Below, piece after piece: positions 1 to 12,527 of a stretch of 64,000 nucleotides of DNA. The notes below the pieces were generated by a model. That model had not been told where the DNA came from. It saw only the letters and a program-made list of their open reading frames with translations, and did not search any database. The position numbers and the translations under genes are program-made. The number at the start of each line of letters is the position of its first letter. Positions within the stretch are counted from its first letter, which is position 1. This DNA comes from Orobanche coerulescens. Lineage: Eukaryota; Streptophyta; Magnoliopsida; Lamiales; Orobanchaceae. The stretch covers positions 132,281,358 to 132,345,357 of the forward strand of contig CM065816.1 in assembly GCA_033398695.1 (NCBI GenBank). Direction: 5' to 3'.

Positions 1-3000
1 GGGTCTTTGGCGTCACACATGTTTATGAAAACAAGACGCGGATGACATAAATATCATCATCGGTCATGAGCCCTGCTCATGACTCCACCACCGTACTTTG
101 GTGTCTTTGATCCAACTAGTTTCTTTATTCAAAGAAAATGATGTCCATGACAATACCGTGGTATATGGATCATCAAACTGTCCAAACTCCGGACTATTAA
201 AGCCTAAATGTGTCAATGTCCCAATATATCTTCTGGTTATAAAAACCGATGCAAGCCGAATCATATTGACTCATGAATATTTTTCCTTTCACATATTCAA
301 TACAAGTGATGCATAAGATTTTATTTCTCACAAATCATAATGAGATGCTATGAGTGATACACTTTGACATATATATCATCGAGTCATAACATGGTTCAAT
401 TGTTACGGAACATGTGTGACTAGAAAACGCCATTCGGCATTCAACAACTTGAGCATTATACCGCTCATTGATTGTGATGATCTATTCATCAGTCATAATG
501 GATTTATAAACCGAAATCCAAAAATACCATGTTCCTTGAAAATAGCTTACTACGCACTCAATTTCGCTTGCAAAATTTTACAAATATGAGCATAGCGAAC
601 ACTCTAACAACATAGAGATTTTATACCAGATACGATCAAAATGATCTATCATATTGAGTGTATAACATGGCAAGGTTATATACCTAAGGGGCAAAATTAC
701 GACATAAGCATGGTGTAAAACTACCATGCACACGCTCGGCCTTTTTATAAGGGTGCGTATTTTGGGCTTCCCCAAGGAAACTGTTTTTCAACATTTGAAA
801 GATGATAGTTTAGCGTACAGTGCATACCAAAAAAGTACATCATCAATGGAAAATTAGGCCAAAAAGTGGTTGAAAACGTGTCATAAGACCGCTTGCAAAT
901 TTAAGATGGGAACCAAGTTGGTTGGGACAAAAGTTAGCACAATCGCTGAAAATAAAATTCCGCGCAGCTTGACCTTTGTTCAGTAAAACAGTGATAACTC
1001 CCTTGTTAGGACGTCTATGGACGAACGGTCAGCTGTTCTGGAAACTAGACTTCCGTATCTTTCAATCCATATATTGTGCACCACACGGATCCTTAAACTC
1101 AGATCACAGTGCATGTTTTAATTGACTGCTTTAGTATTTCATAAGTTTAGTGAGAAAACAAGGTTGAGACCATATCCAATAGCATAAGTGTTGATGCAAA
1201 AACATGGCAATAACAGCCATAGGTGCGTCTAAACGCAGCAGGGTGTTCGATTTCTTATCTCGACTAATGATCCTTTCGGTAACTCCAACTTGGTAGACTT
1301 ACAGAGAAAGCAGGAATGTCGGTACAGCTAAGGCTGTTTAAAAACCACTAATTCCGTTTGAACTTTCAAAACATAAACAAATACCAAGGAGGATGTGCCT
1401 AGTCATGATCAAAGTGTAGACAAAATCCACCAAAGTGCATCAATCAACCAAGTATTTTAATTCTCAATTTGCAAGCATACGTCATAATATCCATGTTATA
1501 TGGATGCAACGCGGTGCATCATAATTAAGCATTTTGAACCATGAGACATAATGAATATACCATAACCAACTTATCTTGACCATCCAATAAGATCGACTAA
1601 ACATAGTCAAATGTATAAGGCACATGCCTTTACAAATACTCGGAAAAGTATTCGGACCTATAGTCATACGAACTATAATCGAGGTCAACGAATTCATGTA
1701 TTTACCGCAATATGTCATTGCTTTACATGTTGAAATTCATGAGAATTACTCTTACACTCTTTCATATATTATATTGCAAGGAGACGGTGCATGACTACAC
1801 CCACATGCAATATTTTAGTTTAATAAGATGAAAGATGAAGTTTTCCAAGTATGGGATTGGGTCAAGACCAACGTGGTGGTCGCTCAATTCAACGTGACAA
1901 TTCCGTCACAAATTGATTTTAACCACGACATATCCGTCGCAATCGATGTTTGTCCCATTTGTACGTCACAAATCCGTGACTAATCATGAACGAGTCATAA
2001 CTTTACCGTTACCGACAATGTTCATTTTTTTTCAATTGTTGGTTTAAAATCGATAAAACGGCGACGTCAAATCGCACCCAAAACGTGGTGTATGCAACAA
2101 CCACAAATATCGACTTTCAACAATTATCCATGACTCCCCTAGGACCGTCACACAGTTTACTTCGACATACGAGAGTGATACCACCTCTCATAGTCTCATC
2201 CACCGCAAAGTAGCGTGGGAGATAAAGAACCCAAATACCCAATTCCCCAAAAAAAATTTCCCAAAAGAGAGGAATTGAAAAACAGGAACTTTAATAAAAT
2301 CTTACGGGTACTTGGTTCCATATTTGCTTTGGTCCTTGAACGGGAGCTTCTCTCCATATGAGCAACATATTTCCGTGGGTACTCCGTTCTATATTTACTT
2401 TGATCCTTGAACGGGATAATAAATATGGCTTCTCTCCATAGTGTGCACATCATTATGAGCAACATATTTCCTATATGCACGTAAAACATAAACATGGTAA
2501 GATTCATAAGTGTACAAATTAATGAACAAATGAATCATTAATTAGGAAAAGATGGAGAGTTGAGAAACGCCCGGATAGGGCTACTGGGCTCGATAATTTG
2601 GCCGAAAAAGGGGCTCGAGCGCGGCGATGCAGCAGCTCGGTATTGGATGAGGTCGGATCTTCAAATTTCCTCGTAAAAATCTGCTTTGTTCGGCAGCAGA
2701 TTCAGTAATCAATATTACTCAGAATCCGATCTCCACCGTTGAATATATAGATATTTGTGTTGGAAAGTTGCTGTCAAAATTTTATACCGATCCGACGGTT
2801 AACGAATCGGGAAACATATTTTTGGTACGAGTGCGCTGTGCAGAAAATTTACGCGCGGAAATTCTCGTCTCTTGATTTTCTTTTTTTTTTCGATTTTGGT
2901 CGGGATTTTTCAGAAAATCGGGAAAAAAAATTTTGCTCAGCTGGGAACTACGTGCTGATAATGTGTTTCAGGAGAAAGTTAAAAGACTATAAATAGAGTC

Positions 3001-3532
3001 AATCAATTGCATTCATAACACTGATAGAGAGGTCTTTATATAGGCATTACAATGAGAGTCCTTCCATACATAGGATTCATAGATAATGTAAGACATCTAA
3101 TAGGATTCTACTACCTTTAGAAGGATTTAGAACCCTCCATCTATGTATCTACAATCAGTATTAGGTAAGACATGTCACGAGAATAATAATTTCCGGAACA
3201 AATATATATTTTTACGAGTTTTTATTGAATATTTTATTTTTCTAAGAGTTAAACCATGATTGCTTCTTCCTCGTAAAAGGTATATCTTTATCCATTCTTT
3301 TCATCCCCTGAGACCTACCACTAATTTTCACCTAACCTCGTCAATTTAAGAATAGGAAAGTGTGAGGTGCGATATTTTCATCTAACCAATTGCCATTTTC
3401 TCCTCAAATAAAAAAGAAAATCGTATGCCATTTTCGGTTGAGAAATGCTACACATATACGCCATTTATAAACACTTTCTATACATTAGCATTTCTGTTTT
3501 CGATTCCATGTAATGATCACGGTGGTGGAGTT
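1..3532. other. Intergenic, no gene recognised
   Basis: No open reading frame here has a recognisable domain, and all are short. Part of it (about 700-1130) reads like decayed retrotransposon LTR: the run around 1005-1090 with a phrase of the type 'cttccgtatctttcaatcc' resembles text common in plant gypsy LTRs. I see no LTR ends, primer site or target duplication. Around 1870-1990 there are repeated short GTCACAAA / CCGTC motifs like a DNA-transposon subterminal region. 2757-2996 is open in one frame, but its composition (TTTTT runs) does not look coding. Confidence 0.5.
2317..2471. repeat. Imperfect tandem duplication of about 75 bp
   Basis: Two copies of a segment containing TCCTTGAACGGGA, GCTTCTCTCCATA and GAGCAACATATTTCC lie at about 2317-2372 and 2387-2471. 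The second copy is longer because of extra bases between the shared blocks. No function is apparent. Confidence 0.6.
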
Positions 3533-4195
3533 TAGAGTGTTCAATGATTCAAAATCACCAGTTCGTCAACCTGACGGTTTTGAGTGGCCAAAATTTGCCA
3601 ACCGACGATTTCAATTACGCGTTTCACGGTTCCCTCTTTTGCTTTTTAACTTTTTCTAAGATTGGGTTTTTACATTTAAAATAAAAAAATGTGTGGTAAA
3701 AAATTGACTTGAGTTAATTCAAACATTTAATATCAAAAAGTTATTATTAAATATTTGAATTAAGTGGCTACATATTTGATATCCGCACATTAAAATTTAG
3801 GAATCAAAATTAAAGTTATTGTGTTCATTAGTAAAATTAAGGGGGACGAGGGAGAAAACAAATAGACTTGGGTTTAATTCAAATATTAAAATTAAAATTC
3901 CAACTTTAAATATTTGAATTAAGTTCCAGATTGAACCTTCAATTTTTTTGTGCTAACGGTCATATAAATCGGCGATTGATGATCAACAGTTACATAATCT
4001 TGAATTTTGCATATCCCCCTCCCCCAAATTTTTGAAAATTCAATATTTTTTTTTTCAAAAATACTTGTGGTTGAACCACTGATTCGCGGTTCGCCGTTGC
4101 TCGAATCGGAATTGAACTGTCTTAAAACAGTTGTCGGTTTTCGTTTCGAATCGAACCGCGATCAATGATTGGGAACCGAGGATTTGACACCTCTA
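3533..4195. mobile_element. Old hAT-like non-autonomous element
   Basis: The left end begins TAGAGTGTTCAATGATTC. The right end, read on the other strand, begins TAGAGGTGTCAAATCCTC. The 8-bp flanks GTGGAGTT (3525-3532) and ATGGAGTC (4196-4203) match at 6 of 8 positions, both mismatches being transitions, which fits an old 8-bp hAT target duplication. The interior has no coding sequence. It is rich in terms such as CGGTTC / GAACCG near the right end, as in many hAT subterminal regions. Confidence 0.55.
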
Positions 4196-4421
4196 ATGGA
4201 GTCTCAACTTAAGATCATGCTAAATTTTTAATTAAGGAAACATAATTTTTTCTGACACTAAATTCAGTCTTCATTTAATAATAGCAAACTTTTTATGCTA
4301 TTTCAGTTTTCCTATTCACAGCCTTGATACATATACACAAATAAATAAGGATCATATTCCCTCCATCCATAAAGATTTTGTCGTGAGGAAGTCAGTACAG
4401 ATTTTAAGAAAGGCCGTGAAG

Positions 4422-4913
4422 TAGAGATGTTAAATAGGCTCGCGTAGGCCGGCCGCTTAACCCGCCAAAACCTTAGCAGTAGATATTTCTAGCCGCTTAA
4501 ATCAGAACTTTTGGCCAGATCATGAAATTCTGAAGTACAAATTTCCGATATATATATATATATACTATAATAATATTATATATATAATATATATTAATAA
4601 TATATATAATATATACTATTACTGTATTTGTTAATATAGTGTGTATATATACATATATATATATATAAAAGTATATTTTTTGTTATATTTATTATAGTAT
4701 AGTTGTTACTATATATATAAAATATATTGTTATTGTATTTTTACTTATAAAAAAATAAAAAATAGATTTTTTAAATATTTAGCCGTTTAGCGAACCCGTT
4801 AGGAGTTAGGGTTAAGCCAATATTTCTAGCCGTTTAAATCCGGCTTTTAGCTGAGGCCGTTTTAAGCATTAGCTGGCCGAAACGCCATTGGGCTAGCCCG
4901 TTTAATATCTCTA
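4422..4913. mobile_element. hAT-type MITE, 492 bp
   Basis: The terminal inverted repeats are TAGAGATGTTAAA on the left and TAGAGATATTAAA on the right (other strand), 12 of 13 identical. The element is flanked by a perfect 8-bp target duplication CCGTGAAG at 4414-4421 and 4914-4921. Eight-base duplication plus a TAG terminus is the hAT signature. No transposase is encoded, so movement would depend on a hAT transposase elsewhere. Both arms repeat GCCGCTTAA / AGCCGTTTA-type subterminal motifs, and the middle is almost pure A/T. Confidence 0.88.
4543..4770. repeat. A/T-only core of the hAT MITE
   Basis: Long TATATA and TAATAT runs form several possible self-complementary stems. It is the centre of the surrounding hAT MITE and has no coding content. 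Confidence 0.7.
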
Positions 4914-4921
4914 CCGTGAAG

Positions 4922-5264
4922 TAAGTTTTGTGCGGAGAAAGGGACCCACCAATATGAGATATAAGGGACTTTATTATATTGAGGGGATATGGGATCATGT
5001 ACCAAAATAGAAACAATACACTCTTTGTGAATCGTCTGTCTGGTAATAAATAACAAAAATAACTAAAATTTAAAACTATCAAATTACAACATTACCTTGC
5101 TGAATAAAAGCTAGACGGTCGGAGACGCAAAAAAATACCCCAACCGCCTGAAGTTCGTCGACGGCCAGCCGACGGACTTCCACCGAAGAACGGTCGAAAA
5201 AACTAGCCAACTCACGACCATAAAAAAAGGAAGAAAAAATTACCCAACCGTTGAAGGTCTCGTG
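4922..5264. other. Spacer between hAT MITE and LARD-like element
   Basis: No gene recognised. The right part (5115-5220) contains repeated CGTCGACGG / CCGACGG-type words. Some are echoed after the retroelement insertion at 14894-14960 (GTTCGGTGGAGGTCC against the complement of GGACTTCCACCGAAGAAC), so the pre-insertion site probably held a short inverted repeat. Confidence 0.4.
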
Positions 5265-6171
5265 TGTAACACCCCCAGATTTAACCGGAAATATTATAGC
5301 GCCGTGGGCCCCGAAATGGAACCCACAAGGCTAAAAGAAATTTTTGCAAATATTTACAAATGCCCAAGAGGCCAACGACGGCACTATCTTTAAAACATTA
5401 GAAGACTATATAAAATCTGTTTAGCAAAACCGTCGTAAAATCTCGTTTTAAAAAGGGCGAGGCCAAACGGCCGAAACTCAATAGTTCAGGAAACGATTTC
5501 CAAAGTAACTCAAGTTACCAGAAACGAAAGATCGTTTCAAAATACTCACGCAGCGGAAACGACAATAGTTAAAAGTACTCTAGCAGCAGAATACAACAAC
5601 TGATCAGGAACTCAATACAAAAACATGCCCTAGCCAGTATCCTCCGGGAAGCTCATCTCTTCACGACCGCTACAAGCTCGATATCCAAAGAGCCTAAAAA
5701 TAAAGCCCACGACGGGGTCAGCCATAATATCCAACGATGATAACCGTCACACCACATTAATAATTACATACAAATGAGAATACAAAATAAGAATACGACT
5801 AATGTAATCTTATCGTTATAACTCTACCAAAATTCACATCTCGTACTGTGTCTCACAAAATACCTCAAAATCCTCAAAACGTCATCATAACTCACTGTTA
5901 CAAAAATTCACTAACTCTATCCAACCCAAATCCTTCGGGTGACATTATCAAGTCTCAACACAAAAACCGATTGTCCATCAAAGACAAATATCAAGGGAAA
6001 TACGGAACATACCTCGGGATGCACAATACCACGACAATCATATCAGTCTAATCCTAGATCAGATCAATGCAACATACGGGCACGGTCCTAACACAAGACC
6101 TACACATGCATACTCATATGACCACGTCAATATGATCACAACTATAACAATGATGTATACTCAGTGGAAAT

Positions 6172-6486
6172 CCGACGATCCAGCGCCCTCAGCATAGATC
6201 CCCTTGATGATCCTATCAGATCATCATAAGGTGGATAACCAACAATACACATATGAACAACAACACATGACAAAATCAATGATGCGAATTCACAAGATTC
6301 CATCAACACAATACTGGTAATCCAACGATCCAACGTCCTCAGCATAGATCCACATGATGATCCCGTCGAACCAACGCATGATGGAATACCTGTCCAACGA
6401 TCCAGCGCCCTCAGCATAGATCCCCATGATGATCCCATCGAACCAACACATGGTGGACATCCGATCCAGCGTCCTCAGCATAGTTC
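6172..6486. repeat. Four-copy 65-75-bp repeat inside the LTR
   Basis: Units with CGATCCAGCGCCCTCAGCA followed by TAGATCC and a variable ATGATGATCC tail start near 6177, 6324, 6398 and 6463. The first is separated from the others by about 80 unrelated bases. The same repeat is at 12214-12527 in the other LTR. Comparable short repeats occur at matching places in the LTRs at 17448-17582 and 59352-59481. Confidence 0.75.
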
Positions 6487-7287
6487 CTCATGATTCCTTC
6501 GGATCATTTACAAGATAAACAATGCAATTATGCATACACATATGCAAATCAATATGTTCATCAACATGAACAACATATGAATCAAAACATGAAACGACAC
6601 TATGATAAACAACTAGGACGACCTCATGTTCGACAACATAAATGACAACTTGCATGATCAACATCATCCGTACTAAACCGAATCAAACTAAGTTACTGTC
6701 CCGAATCCTTCAGGAGAAATCTCAATGTCAAATCATCACCGACGATTATCCTCGATACTCGGCGATCCAAACGTACCATGGACTATAGATACTCATATCC
6801 TCGTCTTTACCATAATGTAACCTCGATACCCGAATATGCCAATAACCGAAATAAACCATATACAGTACGATTTAACTTCTAGAATCGGAAAGACAACATA
6901 TAATCATTGCTATATGCTTTATAAACAAAATGAAACTGAAACCATTCATTAAAAATTATAACTGAGCAAGTAATAACTTGCCTCGATACCGATACGACGA
7001 TGATGAAGCCGCTCATTGCCTTCGTCTACGAGCTCCTCGGCCCTGACCCTATACAATTCACGAACATACCCGAACACGACCGCAACATACGGTTCTAATC
7101 ACTAATCAATAATCTCGACCTATTACAATAATCGATTTAACACACATTCGATAACAATCAATAATCGATATAGCCAATCCACAAACTCAACGGTTCTACG
7201 ACATCTCAGTTAAACATAGACTGTACAAGCCAACTCGAACCAGCACGAATTCATAATCATAATACGATGTACTGCATTGTGTCTACT

Positions 7288-7369
7288 TAGCGCACGTTAA
7301 TCACTCAACGTAGCGTGCGCTAAGTCGCTCTCGATAACGTGCGTTAGCCAGTAAGCTTAGCGTGCGCTA
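7288..7369. promoter_or_regulatory. Palindrome quartet 2 in LARD LTR (23-bp pitch)
   Basis: Four 12-bp palindromes or near-palindromes start at 7288, 7311, 7335 and 7358: TAGCGCACGTTA, TAGCGTGCGCTA, TAACGTGCGTTA, TAGCGTGCGCTA. Spacing is 23-24 bp and the 11-12-bp spacers are unrelated in sequence. On the element's own strand this lies downstream of the TATA-like stretch. Confidence 0.8.
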
Positions 7370-8087
7370 CTGCTGTACAGTTTGCATGTTTTACAAGTAT
7401 CGATCAACATATGGCGATTATCAAGAACACTAAGTAATTTGAAACCATGTTCAAAGCTATCAAAACAACGAAATCCAATATCCTTTAACATATAAACAAT
7501 CATTCAACTTATAATCAAAGTCCTATATCCATATATCATCTTCCTCAATATCAACATCATGAAACCTTAAGAACGTAACAATACTTCCATGATCTATCAT
7601 TACAGGGAGTAATTATCAATAATTACATCAATATTCGAAACTGAGGATAAGATTTAACCAACTTATCTCAAGAAGACTGACAACACGATTCAAACCATAT
7701 GAATCACATCAATATCCATATATCAATAACAACATCATCATAATCCGGTAATCCATCTCCTAATCATACTTATTAGCTTGTTTATATGATATTCACCAAC
7801 TCAAGAACGTCAATCTCCAATCCAAAACGAAATCCAAAAAGTGAAGAACTATTACCTTGTATAGACGAACCATGAAGGAGGACAATCAACTTCATTCCAA
7901 GAATCATCAATAATTTCAAGAACAAGACTTTAATCCATGTTCCTCAGCTTAATCTTTGTTAAATATCATCATCTCTCAGTGTTTAGAACCTCAAACTTTC
8001 TCTCTAAAAACTCTCTCTCAGTTGCAAGGAAGGAATGGACGAAATGAAGGATAATGCCCAACTACACATATATATACTACATATTAT

Positions 8088-8597
8088 TAACGTTCGCTAA
8101 CATCCTCAATTAACGTACGTTACATGCTTAGCGTGCTCTATCTCTCTTTCGTTAGCGTGCGCTATCGCGGTCCATAGGCTACTGACTTGCTCCGCACATC
8201 AGCTTACGTACGTAATGCCCATGCAATAACGTACGTAAACTACACTGTCTAGCGCACGCAAAATCTTGTATCTTAGCGTGCGCTAATCGTAGTTGACTTG
8301 CTACAGTCAGCACCTACCCCGAATAGACTCGTGACCCCACATGCCGAAAGCAACCAATAAAGTCAAGATTCCCTGTTGACCGACTGATATTAGCGTGTGC
8401 TAACAACAGGCATTAGCGTGCGCTAATGCTTTACGACAAACATCAGTTTGACTACTCAGAACATGCGCCGAAAGTGGCCTGGTCCACACATAGATTCCTT
8501 CTGATCTGTTCTGCACTAGCGTGCGCTAAGTTATGTCCGTACCGTGTGCTAAACCTGCACGATAGCGTGCGCTACTTGTGATTATTAGCGTGCGCTA
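8088..8597. promoter_or_regulatory. U3 palindrome array of LARD 3' LTR
   Basis: Fourteen copies of a 12-bp palindrome class (TAACGTACGTTA, TTACGTACGTAA, TAGCGTGCGCTA and near variants) start at 8088, 8111, 8129, 8153; 8204, 8227, 8250, 8274; 8391, 8414; and 8517, 8540, 8563, 8586. Nearly all steps within a group are 23 or 24 bp. Gaps of 51 and 117 bp between groups recur exactly in the element at 57499. On the minus strand the array lies directly upstream of the TATATATA stretch at about 8068-8080. Confidence 0.82.
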
Positions 8598-8830
8598 ATA
8601 ATGTTACACTTAGCCATTTCCAACTTTTCTCGTCTGTCTCGACATACTGGATACGTATACATGACGCACTATATCCTCTAATACAATTGTCGAGCAAGTA
8701 CGACAATTATACCGATACTGACATCTCAGTCCTTCATTTATTTTATCTATACTGTACAGATTCCACGTTGTACAATATAACTCGGATAAAATAATATTAA
8801 ACAACGGTAGTAGAAGTTCCGGATATTACA

Positions 8831-11305
8831 TACTACACCACTTAAAATAAGTTTCGTCCTCGAAACTTGCAATCCGTCATAGAAAAACAAGCAAACCGTT
8901 CAACCAAAATATTCCGAAACCATCACGACAACGATCAATCATCATTATTACCAAATAACCAAAATAGCTCGAATTCGATGATCTCTTGAGATACTAGCAA
9001 GTGACTTCACTGTAAAGCCTCAATACACTTACAATAACAATTCCATGAGTCTCAGCAAAATATATCATCTTCGGATGAAATAATCTATCTGTTTCAAACC
9101 TTGTCTTCCTTATCGTACAATCAAGTCCCAATTCCGATAAAACCAATAATACACGATACATTTGTAAAACAATTGTCCAAAACAATGACAATAGATCCCG
9201 AAACCTCGACACAACGTCCGAACGCTTAGATGATCACCAACAATGATCAACCAATAAATCAACCGAGAATATCATCGACATGATAAACTCTAATACGAGC
9301 AATCCAAAGGTCAAAACACAACTGAGAATATCATCAACATGATAACTCAATATTACCAATGAATGACCAACAATATCAGAGAATACCCTCACACGGTAAG
9401 TTCCAACACGATGAACACATAACCACAGAGACAGATACACGAAAGAGCAAAATTCTCAAATCGACACACCAATCACATACGGTGGATCTCAATAAACATA
9501 TCCTATTGGTGAACATACCCCTCGGCATATGAACAACCAATCATAATCCTTCGAACATATCCAATCATACATGGACTGGGAACGACCAATCATTACTCAA
9601 AACAACCAGCATGGGGTTACCATCCCCAAACCTACACTTTCAAAGAAATCCCTCAAAAATCATTATGGTAAAAAATCACACTACTACCATACCAATGGAA
9701 TCACATAGCACATATGTCCCGATTTCACGAAATCCAAAGTTCCAAAATTACATCCTGTGCATGGATCTACAACACGCAACATATTTCTCTTATCTGATCG
9801 ACCAACCGATCATCTCTGGATAACCAAACTAACATACTAAAATTCGAATCTCTATTCATCGCTCCATACTGATGTATTATCCAGTTCGTGAGTCACGTTC
9901 AAAACTCCACAATGTTATGCACTATGCACTAAATGCGTATGTATATCGATCATATTTTCAAAACCTGTTTGAAATCATATATCTCGTCAAGAAGACAAAT
10001 TTTCGAAAGTTCTTTCAAAAATTTCAAAACTCAAAACATAAATTTTGGTAAGACTACAAAATCAATTTTCGAAAAATTAAATCGGCTCGCTGGTGTCAAG
10101 TATTCGATAACAGTTTTCCTTCGAATCCATACGATTTCGAAGTTTTAAAATAAAAACTATGCAAATGATTGACCACATCCATATTCGTGTATACCAATCC
10201 GGCTCGTCACAAATTCCACTGACATTCCATTGGAAAACTACACGATATAATTCCAAAATCTCAATATATAGACTCTGATAAAAACTCCTCCTCCACATAC
10301 TACTCTCAACGTCAATCCTTAATCCATCCTGGATCACCTCAAATATGATATGGCAAAACATTGAAACAAATCAATAAATCAAACACAGCGAAAGACTTCC
10401 CGAGAAGTTCCATTTGAACAAGTAAACCAAAGCCTCGAAAGGCAGAAATAACATAGGTAAATAATTCATAAAGTGTTTTACAAATCTCGGGAGTTTGAAA
10501 CAACAAGAAAAAGCCTTTTGAAACATTAGGGTCTCAGCCCGTATCTCGTTCCGCATTACAAGAAGTTTAAAAAGTAGAAAACCCTTCTGGACCTCAAGTC
10601 CTGAGTGATAAATCTATTTCAAAATAAATTGGGTCTCGGCCCAAAAATCATTTTCCGTAAAACATTCGTAAAACATTCATTTTGAAAAGTATCATTTTCA
10701 AATGCTCGAAAACAGTTCCATATGACACAAAATGAACTAACATGACTACATGTTCTTCTCAACCATGCACAACATTTCTCCCAAATGCACAATTCCGTTC
10801 CGAAATCTAACTGATATACTGATTTCCAAAATCATAGTTTCTCAAATCATCAATCTGTCCCAATTCTGTCACCTCATATTGTAACGAATAATATCCTGCT
10901 GAATCTCAATGCATGTCAACTTAGAACGGCAATAAATCTCAATGAAATTCAAAAATCCAAATACTTACAGATCGTGAAGTCGACGATTCCCCGTGATACT
11001 GGCACATGTCTCGACTCTAGAAAATACTCGACACAGATATTTTCAAAACACACATTTTGCAAACTCAGTTCAACTCGAGAACACAACACGGCTCTATCAG
11101 AAGAAACACGTTAACACCATTTGGAAAAGTTTACAACAACCCCAATACTACACTGGTAAATCACATAACCCATAAGCCCGAGTGAACAACAAAAACTCAC
11201 GGCTCTAGTATTTGTCAATCGACAACTCGAATGATGCGACTAAAACACGACCCAACTCGACCCAAATGCCTAGGTTTTCTCAACCTAAGCTCCGATACCA
11301 TATTC
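8831..11305 (-). other. Non-coding interior of the LARD-like element
   Basis: Read on both strands, this 2.5-kb interior shows no gag zinc knuckle, DTGA protease, reverse transcriptase or integrase motif. The edge next to the left LTR keeps the text GTTTCGAGGACGAAACTT and a purine-rich tract (complement of 8831-8845), matching the corresponding place in the coding elements. The packaging and priming ends are therefore kept while pol is gone. Confidence 0.75.
11289..11300 (-). other. Primer-binding site of the LARD-like element
   Basis: On the minus strand the sequence TGGTATCGGAGC follows the end of the 5' LTR by five bases. It differs by one base from the plant initiator-Met-tRNA primer site TGGTATCAGAGC. 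It fixes the orientation of the element. Confidence 0.82.
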
Positions 11306-12213
11306 TATAACACTCCCAGATTTAACCGGAAATATTACAGCGCCGTGGGCCCCGAAATGGAACCCACAAGGCTAAAAGAAATTTTTGCAAACATTTACAA
11401 ATGCCCAAGAGGCCAACGACAGTACTATCTTTAAAACATTAGAAGACTATATAAAATATGTTTAGCAAAACCGTCATAAAATCTCGTTTTAAAAAGGGCG
11501 AGGCCAAACGGCCGAAACTCAATAGTTCAGGAAACGACTTCCAAAGTAACTCAAGTTACCAGAAACGAAAGATCGTTTCAAAATACTCACGCAGCGGAAA
11601 AGACAATAGTTAAAAATACTCTAACAGCAGAATACAACAACTGATCAGGAACTCAATACAAAAACATACCCTAGCCAGTATCCTCCGGGAAGCTCATCTC
11701 TTCACGACCGCTACAAGCGCGATATCCAAAGAGCCTAAAAATAAAGCCCACGACGGGGTCAGCCATAATATCCAACGATGATAACCGTCACATCACATTA
11801 ATAATTACATACCAATGAGAATACAAAACAAGAATACAACTAATGTAATCTTATCGTTATAACTCTACCAAAATTCACATCTCGTACTGTGTCTCACACA
11901 ATACCTCAAAATCCTCAAAACGTCATCATAACTCACTGTTACAAAAATCCACTAACTCTATCCAACCCAAATCCGTCGGGTGACATTATCAAGTCTCAAC
12001 ACAAAAACCGATTGTCCATCAAACACAAATACCAAGGGAAATACGGAACATACCTCGGGATGAACAATACCACGACAATCATATCAGTCTAATCCCAGAT
12101 CAGATCAATGCAATATACGGGCACCGTCCTAACACAAGACCTACACATGCATACTCATATGACCACGTCAATATGATCACAACTATAACAATGATGTATA
12201 CTCAGTGGAAATC

Positions 12214-12527
12214 CGACGATCCAGTGCCCTCAGCATAGATCTCCTTGATGATACTATCAGATCATCATAAGGTGGATAACCAACAATACACATATGAACA
12301 ACAACACATGACAAAATCAATGATGCGAATTCACAAGATTCCATCAACACAATACTGGTAATCCAACGATCTAGCGCCCTCAGCATAGATCCCCATGATG
12401 ATCCCGTCGAACCAACGCATGGTGGAAAACCTGTCCAACGATCCAGCGCCCTCAGCATAGATCCCCATGATGATCCCGTCGAACCAATGCATGGTGGACA
12501 TCCGATCCAGCGCCTTCAGCATAGATC
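12214..12527. repeat. Four-copy 65-75-bp repeat inside the LTR
   Basis: Partner of the repeat at 6172-6486, with the same four units built on CGATCCAGCGCCCTCAGCA. Confidence 0.75.

Larger units (their letters stand above)
5265..8830 (-). repeat. 3' LTR of the LARD-like element
   Basis: On the minus strand it runs from TGTAATATCCGG at 8830 to GGTGTTACA at 5265. It is a close copy of 11306-14888, with scattered substitutions of a few percent by eye. It contains U3 palindrome arrays (8088-8597, 7288-7369), a TATATATA stretch at about 8068-8080 and a four-copy repeat (6172-6486). The last about 70 bases on the minus strand keep a block, AGCCTTGTGGGTTCC then GGCGCTATAATA, shared with the ends of the other Tekay-type LTRs in the window. 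Confidence 0.9.

Noticed and set aside
1..1860. Possible full LTR at the left edge
   Set aside because: Text resembles decayed LTR, but no TG...CA ends, primer site or duplication could be found, so it is not listed as an element.
6142..6481. Minus-strand frames with repeated MLRALDR-like units
   Set aside because: Produced by the four-copy DNA repeat in the LARD LTR. Repeat unit length variation breaks the frame, and nothing suggests translation.
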